A DNA stretch of 64,000 bases from an uncultured Nitrospira sp. (GTDB taxonomy: Bacteria > Nitrospirota > Nitrospiria > Nitrospirales > Nitrospiraceae), in NCBI GenBank assembly GCA_902500995.1, contig CABVSR010000007.1, forward strand, positions 110,878 to 174,877, read 5' to 3'. The notes under the pieces are model-generated. The model was given only the letters and a program-made list of their open reading frames with translations, did no database searches and was not told the DNA's origin. Shown piece by piece: positions 54,948-63,026 of the stretch. The position numbers and the translations under genes are program-made. Numbering within the stretch: the stretch's first letter is position 1; each line of letters starts with the position of its first letter.

Positions 54948-54970
54948 CTTGGTTCTGAAAAACACTGCGA

Positions 54971-55447
54971 TTACCGCATCGACGCCATCGGTTTCTCGAC
55001 GATATCTCCTTTCATCGGGCCGAGCGCGCCCAGCAACTCGTTCTTCTCCCGTTCCGGCACCTTGAACTTGTTCAGCGTGGCCACCAGGTCGCCGACCAGC
55101 GCATCGAAGTCGCTGCTGCTGACGCCCATGCCGGCATGGGTGCTCTTCATGTCACGTCCGGTATAGGTACAGGGGCCTCCGGAGGCCTGGCAAATCTGAT
55201 CGACCAGCATCGATTTGAGTCGCGGGATGTTGGCGTTGGCGAATTTACCGTTGATGCGAGTATCCGCCGCCACGCGTCCGACGAAGTCATCGACCACGGC
55301 CGTGATGGCGGTTTTGCCGCCCAGGCGGTCATAGAGAGATTTCTCCGCAGCGGCGGTGCCGGCCGGTGACGAACCCAGGCTGTTGCACGCCGACACGGAG
55401 AGCGTAAGACCGAGAAGCAGGGTGAGTGATGCAATGCGGTGAGACAT
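54971..55447 (-). CDS. Lipoprotein-type group 1 truncated haemoglobin
   Basis: The 158-residue protein has a lipoprotein signal peptide (SLTLLLGLTLSVSAC), then a truncated globin: SLYDRLGGKTAITAVVDDFV, FANANIPRLKSMLVDQICQASGGPCTYTGRDMKSTHAGMGVS with the proximal His in KSTHAGM. Group 1 globins bind O2 or NO. Export to the cell envelope is unusual, since most characterised members are cytoplasmic. AGGAGG precedes the ATG. It is divergent from the ECF sigma gene 224 bp away. Confidence 0.88.
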   Translation of the reverse strand: MSHRIASLTLLLGLTLSVSACNSLGSSPAGTAAAEKSLYDRLGGKTAITAVVDDFVGRVAADTRINGKFANANIPRLKSMLVDQICQASGGPCTYTGRDMKSTHAGMGVSSSDFDALVGDLVATLNKFKVPEREKNELLGALGPMKGDIVEKPMASMR

Positions 55448-55671
55448 GTTGGTTCCTCCTGGTTAAGAGTCTGTGTGGCGGGCCGGTCGCTTGTCTTCAT
55501 CAACCGGCCGCTCTGTCTGTGATTACGAAGGCGGGCAGCGATTGGATCTCCGTCAGCCGAAAAAAGTGCCGTTGCGCCGCGGTAGCCCCGGTGCTACAGT
55601 TCCGTCTGAATCGGGCAGAGACACAACATCCAAAAGAACGGGTGCGCTCGTAGAACATCACGAGGACACCC

Positions 55672-56277
55672 ATGTGTGACACCCAGACCGTGGCCAACCC
55701 ACCATCGATTCACGAAGAGCAATGGGCGGGGCTCCTCGCGCGTATTGCTGCCGGAGATCAATCCGCACTGGCGGAACTGTATGACGCCAGCAGCGCGAAG
55801 GTGTTCGGTCTGGCGATGAAGATTCTCGGCGACCATGCCGCGGCCGAGGAAACCACTCTCGATGTGTACACGCAGGTCTGGCGACGAGTCTCGACGTATG
55901 ATGCAGATCGAGGGACGCCCGGCAGTTGGCTGATGACGCTGGCGAAGAACCGCGCCATCGACCGATTTCGCAGCAGTTATCTGGAGCGGGGCCGGCAGGT
56001 GCCGCTGGACCAGGCGGCCGAGTTGCCGGGACGCGACGAGACCCCGGAGCAATACAGCGCAGGACTGGAACGGCAACGGTTGGTGCAGGACGCTCTGGCG
56101 AGTCTCTCCGCTGAACAGCGCCAGGCGATCGGGTTGGCTTACTACTGGGGCTTGAGTCAGAGCGAAATTGCCGATCAGCTGAAGCTGCCGCTGGGGACGG
56201 TGAAGACGCGGATGAGACTGGGGATGATCAAATTGCGCCAAGTCCTCGCGCCTCACGGGGAAGGGTTGTTGTCGTGA
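55672..56277 (+). CDS. ECF-type RNA polymerase sigma factor
   Basis: The 201-residue sigma70-family protein has region 2 (LAELYDASSAKVFGLAMKILGDHAAAEETTLDVYTQVWRR) and region 4 (SLSAEQRQAIGLAYYWGLSQSEIADQLKLPLGTVKTRMRLGMIKLR). It belongs to the ECF class controlled by a linked anti-sigma; the next gene starts in an overlapping GTGA. GAGGA precedes the ATG. It probably responds to oxidative or envelope stress, inferred from the cupin anti-sigma partner. Confidence 0.92.
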   Translation: MCDTQTVANPPSIHEEQWAGLLARIAAGDQSALAELYDASSAKVFGLAMKILGDHAAAEETTLDVYTQVWRRVSTYDADRGTPGSWLMTLAKNRAIDRFRSSYLERGRQVPLDQAAELPGRDETPEQYSAGLERQRLVQDALASLSAEQRQAIGLAYYWGLSQSEIADQLKLPLGTVKTRMRLGMIKLRQVLAPHGEGLLS

Positions 56278-56858
56278 CCGACCCTCGTCATGAACAAGAC
56301 TTGGCGGAACTCGCGGCCCTCTATGCGTTGGAGGCGCTCGGCGATGATGCCCAGCGGCAGTTCGCGCGTGCATTGGAGACGGCCTCGGCCTCGACGCGGG
56401 AAGAGGTAGCGGCGTTTCAGGACGTGGTACAGGAGCTTGCGTTCAGCGGCCCGGCCATCGCGCCTCCGGCTTCCCTCAAAGAGCGGCTCATGGCTCGAAT
56501 CGCGCGGGAACCGCAGGAGCCGGGTGAACACACCGGGTTTACGTTCGTCCGTAGCCAGGGCCTCGCGTGGCAGGAACTGGGCTCAGGCCTGTCGATGAAA
56601 GTGCTGTTCCAGGACGCTGCCGCATCGCGGACGATCATGCTGCTGAGATTGGCCCCCGGCGGCACATTGATCGGTCACCGCCACCCGCAGGTCGAAGAGT
56701 TATATGTGTTGGAAGGTAGCTGCCTCTGCGCCGGCGAATTTTTGCAAGTCGGGGATTACCACCGCGCGGAAGCGGGCAGCGTGCATCCGGTCACGTCCAG
56801 CGAGCAGGGCTGTCTGGCCCTGGTCATGACCTCATCCAAGAACGAACCGATTCGTTAG
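56274..56858 (+). CDS. Cupin-type anti-sigma factor (ChrR-like)
   Basis: The 194-residue protein has an N-terminal helical anti-sigma domain (LAALYALEALGDDAQRQFARAL) and a C-terminal cupin domain with metal ligands HRHPQVEELYVLEG (HxH and Glu) and GSVHP. It resembles ChrR, which holds its sigma factor until singlet oxygen is sensed, but the CxxC zinc site of ChrR's N-domain is absent. The GTG start overlaps the sigma stop, so the two are co-translated. This points to a redox or ligand sensor. Confidence 0.85.
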   Translation: MTDPRHEQDLAELAALYALEALGDDAQRQFARALETASASTREEVAAFQDVVQELAFSGPAIAPPASLKERLMARIAREPQEPGEHTGFTFVRSQGLAWQELGSGLSMKVLFQDAAASRTIMLLRLAPGGTLIGHRHPQVEELYVLEGSCLCAGEFLQVGDYHRAEAGSVHPVTSSEQGCLALVMTSSKNEPIR

Positions 56859-57241
56859 CGCGTCGATCGTTCCGGCTTCTCGTCCGAAGGCCTGAAGAAC
56901 AGCCACCGGTACAGGGTCAGGTTCACGACCAACACCAGCAGGCCCAGCAGGAGTTGAACATCGCGCGTCAAGGTGGCGGGGTAAAGCAGGGAGGGGAGAT
57001 ACCGGCCGATGAAGTCTGTTTCGGTGGCCGGCTCGCCCGCCAGGGTCCGCAAGCGATGTTCGAGCGGCGTGAGTGGGCAGATCCACCCGGTGAATTCAAT
57101 CAGGGCGCCCCAGGCCACCGCGGGCAGGTGAATCCAGACCAGCCAACGCCACTTCAGTAAGAGCGGCGCGCCGGCGATGACGAACAACACAAAGCTCAGG
57201 TGCAGGAGCAGAACCAGGTCGGCGCCGATTCCATACCACAT
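56855..57241 (-). CDS. DUF2784-family membrane protein
   Basis: The 128-residue protein has four hydrophobic segments (LVLLLHLSFVLFVIAGAPLLL, WIHLPAVAWGALIEFTGWICPLTPLE, then a C-terminal pair LLLGLLVLVVNLTLYRWLFF). The motif GWICPLTPLE is that of the DUF2784 family of inner-membrane proteins. The function is unknown. It converges with the anti-sigma gene, overlapping by 4 bp. The ATG at 57241 is taken as the start. Confidence 0.82.
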   Translation of the reverse strand: MWYGIGADLVLLLHLSFVLFVIAGAPLLLKWRWLVWIHLPAVAWGALIEFTGWICPLTPLEHRLRTLAGEPATETDFIGRYLPSLLYPATLTRDVQLLLGLLVLVVNLTLYRWLFFRPSDEKPERSTR

Positions 57242-57371
57242 GGCCGGGAGTGTGCCGCAACCGGGCAATGAACACAACGAGCATCAGGCCGTCTAACAGG
57301 CTGCGGAAAAACTCGATTATTGCGTCAGATGTTGTGTTTCACACAGGGGCCGTCTCGCGTCAGAATAGCCC

Positions 57372-57495
57372 GCAGGATGCGCAAAACGTCCGTCCAGCAA
57401 GGCCGCAGCGAACGAAGAGGCGAATCGTACTCGTGCCGTACGGTGAGCCTCTGAATGATGCGAGAACGCCGCTGGCGGACGTTTTCCGCTCCTGC
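57372..57495. repeat. Long imperfect inverted-repeat element (MITE-like)
   Basis: Arms of about 25 bp (GCAGGATGCGCAAAACGTCC onward, and its counterpart GCGGACGTTTTCCGCTCCTGC) enclose a nested hairpin: GAGGC-gaat-CGTAC near 57416 pairs with GTACG-gtga-GCCTC near 57438-57451, so the whole 124 bp can fold into one long hairpin. It abuts the DUF488 stop codon at 57495. Similar 'CAGGCTGC-GAAAAA' elements are, as I recall, scattered in Nitrospira genomes; a related GGCTGCGGAAAAACTCG lies at 57299-57315. Whether it is dispersed here is an inference. Confidence 0.65.
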
Positions 57496-58067
57496 TAAAA
57501 CAGCCGGAGCGTGGAGCCGGGGTCGGGTGCTGCAGGATAGACCAGACGGCCGGACTCAACTTGTGCGAAGGCCGTGAGTTGGTGTGGCTTGATTTGGCCA
57601 GGACCCAGAATATGTGTGATGTCCCACCCGCGTACCACCAGCGCATCGGCGACCAGCGAGCGATGGCAACGCCAGGGGACGGCTTCCGCGCACATGATGG
57701 CGGTCTGTTCCTTCGTGGCACGGGTCATCAGTTCGTCGAGTGCCACGGCAAATTCTTCTGTCTGCATGTAATCGGCATAGCCTCGAAATCCGGCATTCTT
57801 CCAGCCGCCATTGGGTGAGTCGGATCGCGCCGTGCGACGCCCGCCTAACCCGGGCATTTCCTCGTATAAGCATCCAGCCAGAGCAAGACTCTTCGCCAAG
57901 GCCGCCGCATGGAATTGCGGATTGCGGCGCGAGCCGGGGTATCGCCGGATATCAATCAGCCGGTGGATGGCATGGCTCTGAAGGAGGGCCAGAAATTCGT
58001 TGCTCGAACGGGTCGAGTGACCGATGGTCCAGAGTCGCCGAGGGGGAGTGTTAGGCTGCTGGCTCAT
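57495..58067 (-). CDS. DUF488-family protein
   Basis: The 190-residue protein has the DUF488 signature TIGHSTRSSNEFLALLQSHAIHRLIDIRRYPGSRRNPQF and later CAEAVPWRCHRSLVADALVVRGWDITHI. The function of the family is unknown; a nucleic-acid-related role has been proposed. The start is the ATG at 58067, which overlaps the upstream TfoX-N stop (ATGA). The open frame continues further upstream but over the TfoX-N gene. Confidence 0.88.
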   Translation of the reverse strand: MSQQPNTPPRRLWTIGHSTRSSNEFLALLQSHAIHRLIDIRRYPGSRRNPQFHAAALAKSLALAGCLYEEMPGLGGRRTARSDSPNGGWKNAGFRGYADYMQTEEFAVALDELMTRATKEQTAIMCAEAVPWRCHRSLVADALVVRGWDITHILGPGQIKPHQLTAFAQVESGRLVYPAAPDPGSTLRLF

Positions 58068-58438
58068 CACGCCTGTGCCAGCAGGTCCTGGCTCGGGGGA
58101 AGATCGTGAAACGGCAGAGGCAATTGCGGGTCCGGCGGCGCAACGGCCAGACGTGCCCACGCTTTCAATTGCCAGGGGTCTTCCAGGATCTCGATCGGCA
58201 CTTCGTAGTAGTGTCTGAGAATCTGCCTGCCGTTCGGGCGAAACGGCTGCATGCCCCGCGAGGCGTAGGCCGGTCGTGTCGCCGCGTTGGTTTTCAAGTA
58301 GAACCGGCCCTTGTGAATGATGCCGAAGAACACCACGCGATGATACAGGCCGTACCCCCCGAACATGGGTCGGCAGGTGAGCTCGCGGCCTTCTCCGAGT
58401 TGATCCAAGACAAAATCTTTGAAACTGTCGGCCCGCAT
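58067..58438 (-). CDS. TfoX N-terminal-domain protein
   Basis: The 123-residue protein is a stand-alone TfoX-N domain (SFKDFVLDQLGEGRELTCRPMFGGYGLY, FFGIIHKGRFYLKTN). In the E. coli/Haemophilus relatives this domain is part of Sxy/TfoX competence regulators, but the C-terminal half is absent here, so a competence role is unlikely. It is co-translated with the DUF488 gene. Confidence 0.85.
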   Translation of the reverse strand: MRADSFKDFVLDQLGEGRELTCRPMFGGYGLYHRVVFFGIIHKGRFYLKTNAATRPAYASRGMQPFRPNGRQILRHYYEVPIEILEDPWQLKAWARLAVAPPDPQLPLPFHDLPPSQDLLAQA

Positions 58439-58529
58439 GCGCCAGATAGGTCCCGCGTTGAGGCACGTGGTATTGGCGGGGAGTCGAACCAACTCCTCCG
58501 CCCTGGCGCACTGTGCAACATTCCGGCCT

Positions 58530-58964
58530 TCATTTCAATGTCTGGAGCGAGTCCCGCAGTTCCCGGACTTCCGTCGCAAACAGCTCCAGATGCTGGCTGC
58601 GTTGCGGTTGATCGTCCTTGAATTTCCACACGCGCTTGAAGATCGCCCAGAGTTCCTTGTTATGCGTGACCACCAGGTCATAGGCGGGGAGTTCACGCTT
58701 CTTCTTGTCGACGCAGCATATGTTGTTGTCAAACGCGTGGAGCTGATTGTGCAAATCATCCAGGGCTTGGTCCTTCCCTCTCCCCTGTTGGCCGGCCTTG
58801 GCGGAGGACTCCATCATCGTCGTCAGATTGATCAAGGTTTCGACCGTATTTCCGCCCTTGGCCTTCTCGGTAAAGTCCTTGGCGTGTGGATAATAGATGT
58901 AACTGCAGCCACCCGCCGTGAGAAGGACGAAACCCAACAAGCCGCTGACCATGAGCTGTCGCAT
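58530..58964 (-). CDS. Lipoprotein of unknown function
   Basis: The 144-residue protein has a lipoprotein signal (VSGLLGFVLLTAGGC, lipobox TAGGC). The rest is mostly helical and charged (TVETLINLTTMMESSAKAGQQG, DQALDDLHNQLHAFDNN, DQPQRSQHLELFATEVRELRDSL), with one pair of Cys (NNICCVD). AAGGAG precedes the ATG. I do not recognise it. Its neighbours are TfoX-N downstream and a small Lys/Glu-rich exported protein divergently upstream. Confidence 0.72.
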   Translation of the reverse strand: MRQLMVSGLLGFVLLTAGGCSYIYYPHAKDFTEKAKGGNTVETLINLTTMMESSAKAGQQGRGKDQALDDLHNQLHAFDNNICCVDKKKRELPAYDLVVTHNKELWAIFKRVWKFKDDQPQRSQHLELFATEVRELRDSLQTLK

Positions 58965-59159
58965 GAGAACGCTCCTTTTCTAGGATGAGGTGCCTTCGGC
59001 ACGAGTCTGTCGCTGTCATGGCAGTCGATCAACTGGGGGGAACCCTAGCCCACACGCGGTGCCTCTCCCGCAGGATAACTAGGGGATTCTCTAGTAGGGG
59101 GACGGGCTCGGAACGCGCAGATTAAGCAGAAGCGGTTCACCTACACTCGGAGGACGGAT

Positions 59160-59438
59160 ATGCGTACATTCATGACAGTCGCCATGGTTGTAGTGTTTGT
59201 ATCGGGGGGAATGCTCTGTTCCGCGGGCGCCAGCGAGACGAAAGCCAAGATGGAAAAGGCGAAAGGCGAAATGAAGGCCGATGTCGAGGAGATGAAGGGT
59301 GAGACGAAGGCGATGAAGGAAGAATTGAAGGGAAACGATGCGAAGGCGGAGTTGGAGCGGGCAAAGGGCAAAATGAAGGGGGCTGGGGAGCGAGCGAAGG
59401 GCACCATGAAGCAGTTAAAGGAAAAAGCGACGGATTAA
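59160..59438 (+). CDS. Exported Lys/Glu/Ala-rich helical protein (LEA-like)
   Basis: The 92-residue protein has a signal peptide (MTVAMVVVFVSGGMLCSAGAS) and a mature part built of repeating KxExxKxE and AKGxMK units (KAKMEKAKGEMKADVEEMKG, AERAKGTMKQLKEKA), which is strongly amphipathic and low in complexity. Such sequences resemble LEA-type or YtxH-type stress proteins that are disordered until they bind membranes or proteins. A GGAGGA site lies 5 bp before the ATG. Confidence 0.72.
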   Translation: MRTFMTVAMVVVFVSGGMLCSAGASETKAKMEKAKGEMKADVEEMKGETKAMKEELKGNDAKAELERAKGKMKGAGERAKGTMKQLKEKATD

Positions 59439-59456
59439 TATCCGGTGAGGCCCGGC

Positions 59457-59490
59457 ACATGCCCCCGGCGCATACCGCCGCCGGGCATGT
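59457..59490. terminator. Hairpin between convergent genes
   Basis: ACATGCCC-CC-GGCG and CGCCGGGCATGT form a 12-bp stem with a two-base bulge and an 8-base loop, placed between the LEA-like gene and the convergent methyltransferase gene. No T tract follows. Confidence 0.45.
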
Positions 59491-59519
59491 GGTTCCGGTC
59501 GCTGTGTAGACCGCACCTA

Positions 59520-60377
59520 TCAGCGAGGCTTGCGGGCGCTGACGATCCTCACCGCAATGGGCAGAGAGACGCCTTCCGGGCGGCGATAGTCATTGACGGC
59601 CTTGAGGATGCCCTGTTCCGCCTCCCTCTGTTGCGGCGGAGTGAGTTTCGCGAAGAGGTTCTGGATCGGCGCGGCAATGTCCATCAACCCGCGAAAAAAA
59701 TCTTCAGCCGTGGCGTAGGTCACCTCGGCCGTGAACTCTTCATCGTCCAGCGTGATGAGCCCGGCACGTTCGAACATGCCGGACAAGTCGCCGGGACGAG
59801 CAAGACGGAAGATCCCCGGCGCCTCGGGGTCGGGCGGTGGAAGCGGCGTGATGGTTTTGATCACCTCCATCGGAATTCGAATGAAGGGGTTTTTCTCCGG
59901 CGCGGACCATACGGCGGCGGCGATATATCCACCCGGTTTCAGCACCCGGGCGATCTCCGCGACAGCCTTGGGAATCTCGGGCAAGAACATCAAACAAAAT
60001 CGGCTGACGATCGAGTCCATCGAGCCGGACTCGAACGGCAAGGACGTCACGTCTCCGGTTCGGAAGCTGACCTGCGGCAATCCGAGCGTCGTCGCTTTGC
60101 GCGTGGCCACGGCCAGCATGGATTCGGCGAGATCAATTCCGACCACCGTGCCCTCAGCTCCCACCACTTCGCCGGCCAGCAGCGCCGGATAGCCGGTCCC
60201 CGAACCCAAGTCCAGCACGTGAAGTCCCGGGCGGATGCGCGCATCGGCCACCAGACGGTGGTTGATGAACGCCATCGTGCGATTGAAGAACTGATCCCAT
60301 TTATCCCATCCGGCTGCGACGCGATTCCAATCTTCTCGCTGGGCCTTAATCACGGCTGCGGGTGTTTGTGACGGCAT
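59520..60377 (-). CDS. Class I SAM-dependent methyltransferase (UbiE/COQ5-like fold)
   Basis: The 285-residue enzyme has motif I VLDLGSGTGYPALLAGEVVGAEGTVVGIDLAESML, motif II DSIVSRFCLMFLP and motif III ARVLKPGGYIAAAVW. The start at 60377 has GGAG at the right distance; a further 18 codons upstream look non-coding. The substrate is unknown. The secreted-protein gene upstream on the same strand is 31 bp away, so the two may be one operon. Confidence 0.85.
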   Translation of the reverse strand: MPSQTPAAVIKAQREDWNRVAAGWDKWDQFFNRTMAFINHRLVADARIRPGLHVLDLGSGTGYPALLAGEVVGAEGTVVGIDLAESMLAVATRKATTLGLPQVSFRTGDVTSLPFESGSMDSIVSRFCLMFLPEIPKAVAEIARVLKPGGYIAAAVWSAPEKNPFIRIPMEVIKTITPLPPPDPEAPGIFRLARPGDLSGMFERAGLITLDDEEFTAEVTYATAEDFFRGLMDIAAPIQNLFAKLTPPQQREAEQGILKAVNDYRRPEGVSLPIAVRIVSARKPR

Positions 60378-60408
60378 GGCAGGCTCCTGGTTGATCGACG
60401 AGGGGGAA

Positions 60409-60912
60409 TTATTTGACGCGTTCGAACGCAAAGACCTTGGGGACGTCTTTTCCGGCCTTGCTCAATGTCCATGTTTGGATGAAGTGGTCATGGTCTTTGA
60501 CCTCGATCGAGAGCTGATGCATGTGGACATCGGTTGGATTCTTCAGGTTCGTGGCATCGACGAAGGAAAACGTGATGGTTTTATCCCCGTCTTTGATCGG
60601 CGTGGCCCGCATGCGCGGTTGGTTGGCGAGGGAACAATAATGCGTCAGCATCAGTTGATCGCCGTCGCTGTAGTACATGGTCGTCATCGGGGGGCTGTCA
60701 GGGGGCGTCAGGATTTCGGTCAGCGTGGTGCCGCCCGAGCTGAGGGTAAAAGCAATCTTGTGCGCTTTGCCATCGGCATCTGCGCCTTTCCATTCTCCGA
60801 CCAGGAATTTCAGAGGCGTCAGGCTTGTATCAGGGATTTCGGCGGCTTGGGTGCTGAGGGGAATGAGGAGAAGAAAGAAGCTCAAGAGAGTGCGAGACAT
60901 TCCACGGGGCAT
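60409..60912 (-). CDS. Exported beta-barrel protein of the DUF1579 type
   Basis: The 167-residue protein has a signal peptide (TLLSFFLLLIPLSTQA) and a mature lipocalin-like pattern: LKFLVGEWKGADADGKAHKIAFTLSSGGTTLTEILT, MTTMYYSDGDQLMLTHYCSLANQPRM and a HDHFIQTWTLSKAGK strand. GEWKG near the N-terminus is common in this small-barrel family. The ligand is unknown. The ATG at 60912 has GGAGGG upstream. Confidence 0.75.
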   Translation of the reverse strand: MPRGMSRTLLSFFLLLIPLSTQAAEIPDTSLTPLKFLVGEWKGADADGKAHKIAFTLSSGGTTLTEILTPPDSPPMTTMYYSDGDQLMLTHYCSLANQPRMRATPIKDGDKTITFSFVDATNLKNPTDVHMHQLSIEVKDHDHFIQTWTLSKAGKDVPKVFAFERVK

Positions 60913-61207
60913 GCAAACCCTCCATTAAACAAAACTTGCAGAGCAACATTCAGTCAAGCACGCCACCAAGGCTCAGATCAAGACTTTTCCGTCGCTGTCG
61001 CAAAACCGAACAGCCATGAACGCCCGAGTGATTCACAACTACACATCGGGACTTGTAAAGATTCGCTACATGCGGAACACTCACTCGGTCATGGTCCGAT
61101 GGCGGGTCTTTAAGGCATGGCGACGATACCCAACTGTGTCCGTCGGAAGTGGCGAGTGCAATGCGTATCAGCGAGTGAGAAGACAGAGACCTGACAAGGC
61201 CGTCACG

Positions 61208-62158
61208 ATGCCCATCACGACGATCATACGGAGCCTGGCGCTCGTGACTTCGGCGGCCATCGCCTTTTCGTCGGCAGGCTGCGGCCAGTTCGAGCCCCGA
61301 GACAAGCGGTTTTATTACCGCGCCTTGTGGAATTTTTCGTTGCGCGAAGATCTCGCCGAACTCGACAGTGAATTTAACGGCGTCGATTTCGGGCATTCCA
61401 ATCTGTACGAGAATCTGTTGTTGACCGGCGGTCGGGATGTGCCGGCGATCGAAGAGCGGGCCCGCAAGGAAACGCTCGCGTTCATCGCGAGCAAACCGCG
61501 GCTGAATCCCAACGAGGAAGCCATCGCGCCGACCTACATGAAGCTCGCGTGGCGCGCCCAGAACACGTTCGACGAAGCGCATGCGCTGCACCGCGCCACG
61601 TACGACATTGCCGTGTCGGACGAGCCGGATAAGGATCGCGCAATCCGCAACGTTCTGGCCTATTACAAAGACAGCGCCTACGCCATCACGTCGAAGCTAC
61701 TGGACCACCGCCGCCTGGACGGCTTTCCCTATTCCAAAACGTTCCGGCAGCGGTTCCCGCTCTTCAATGCCACCATCTGGTCGTACCACTATCTCCAGGT
61801 GGCGGTCTACGATCCGTTGCTGGCGGCGCCTGATCTGCCGGCCAAAACACAGGCTGTGCGCCCGATTCTCGCGACCTACCGGCGCTACCTCGACGTGCCG
61901 CCCGTTGACTGGACGTTCATGCCGCTGACCGCGGAGTTGAGCCCGCAATTTGCCGCGCGGTACCCCGAACTCGCCCATATCTTCGACAACCTGCATATGC
62001 TGCATGACAATATCAGCGATATTCTGGCAAGCGAGCGACTCCCGACGTGGGAGTCGAAGCGGGCGGAAATCTATCGGCTGGTGAACACGTATTATCTGGC
62101 CGCTGCGGATGCAACCAATCCCATGATCCTCAGCACAGAAGGAGCGCATCACCATTGA
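61208..62158 (+). CDS. Lipoprotein of unknown function, paired with a beta-barrel protein
   Basis: The 316-residue protein starts at the ATG at 61208, giving a lipoprotein signal (RSLALVTSAAIAFSSAGC, lipobox SSAGC). The mature part is mainly helical, with FYYRALWNFSLREDLAELDSEFNG at the N-terminus and HMLHDNISDILASERLP near the end; it finishes HHH. I do not recognise it. Its stop overlaps the TTG start of the next gene (TTGA), so the two are co-translated and probably act together in the envelope. A divergent region of 295 bp lies upstream. Confidence 0.72.
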   Translation: MPITTIIRSLALVTSAAIAFSSAGCGQFEPRDKRFYYRALWNFSLREDLAELDSEFNGVDFGHSNLYENLLLTGGRDVPAIEERARKETLAFIASKPRLNPNEEAIAPTYMKLAWRAQNTFDEAHALHRATYDIAVSDEPDKDRAIRNVLAYYKDSAYAITSKLLDHRRLDGFPYSKTFRQRFPLFNATIWSYHYLQVAVYDPLLAAPDLPAKTQAVRPILATYRRYLDVPPVDWTFMPLTAELSPQFAARYPELAHIFDNLHMLHDNISDILASERLPTWESKRAEIYRLVNTYYLAAADATNPMILSTEGAHHH

Positions 62159-62940
62159 GCATCGCGCCCGGACGAACACTGCGGTGGCTGCTCTGCGCAT
62201 GGATGGCCGGCCTGGCGGGACCGGCTCTGGCGTTGGACCATGACAACCTGGACCCGAATCGTCCGATCGGCCTGGAGGACGCCTATGCCATCCCCAAAGG
62301 GGAAATCGGCCTGGAAGGCGGCGTGCGGTTCAACGACCGGCGCGAAGGGCGGACCCACGTGACGTTCCAACCGCAGATCATCTATGGCGCCTTCGCCAAT
62401 GCGCAAATTGAAATGCAGGGAGATCTGTTCACCGATCCACAATCGTTGGTCGGCGCCAACAAGTCGGGAGATTTGCATCTTGGCCTGCTCTACAACTTCA
62501 ACACGGAAACGCTGAACCTGCCGGCGTTGGCGGTCCGGGTGGAGGCGGATTTCCCCACCGGCGTGAACTCCAAAGGCGTGGATACGCAACTCACGGGGAT
62601 TCTGACGCGGTCGTTCGGGAGACTGCGGGTGCATCTCAACGGAGGATATACAATACTCGGCTCTCCACAAGGACAAGAGCGGCCCGGCACCTATCGAGCC
62701 GTGGCGGCGGTGAGTTATCCGCTGGGGTATCCCGGTTGGTTTCGCGACACACTCATCGTCAGTCTGTATACCAGGCAGTCTGATCGGCAGGGGCAGCGGA
62801 ACCATACCGGCGTGGAAATCGGCCTGCGCCACCAACTCACGTCGCGGGTGGTGCTGGACGGCGGACTCGGCACCGAATTCATGGGACCTTCTGAGCGGGC
62901 GGCCTTGCTGGGCACCGTCGGCGTCTCAGTCGGATTCTAG
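62155..62940 (+). CDS. Outer-membrane beta-barrel protein (transporter-like)
   Basis: The 261-residue protein starts at a TTG at 62155 with AGAAGGAG ten bases upstream. It has a signal peptide (RWLLCAWMAGLAGPALAL) and alternating beta strands (GEIGLEGGVRFNDRREGR, HVTFQPQIIYGAFANAQIEMQGD, LHLGLLYNFNTETL), ending in GTVGVSVGF with a terminal Phe, typical of outer-membrane insertion. It fits the barrel family that includes phenol-pathway MetA-like transporters. The substrate is unknown. Confidence 0.78.
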   Translation: MSIAPGRTLRWLLCAWMAGLAGPALALDHDNLDPNRPIGLEDAYAIPKGEIGLEGGVRFNDRREGRTHVTFQPQIIYGAFANAQIEMQGDLFTDPQSLVGANKSGDLHLGLLYNFNTETLNLPALAVRVEADFPTGVNSKGVDTQLTGILTRSFGRLRVHLNGGYTILGSPQGQERPGTYRAVAAVSYPLGYPGWFRDTLIVSLYTRQSDRQGQRNHTGVEIGLRHQLTSRVVLDGGLGTEFMGPSERAALLGTVGVSVGF

Positions 62941-63026
62941 GGAGTGGCTCGGTACGATCGGCCCCGGTCAAACGTTGACGTGGTTTGTCCGACGAGTGGA
63001 TAATGCGCCCGTCTCCGGAGGCGGGC

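Noticed and set aside
58068..58511. N-terminal extension of the DUF488 frame
   Set aside because: It covers the TfoX-N gene in another frame; DUF488 proteins start near the ATG at 58067.
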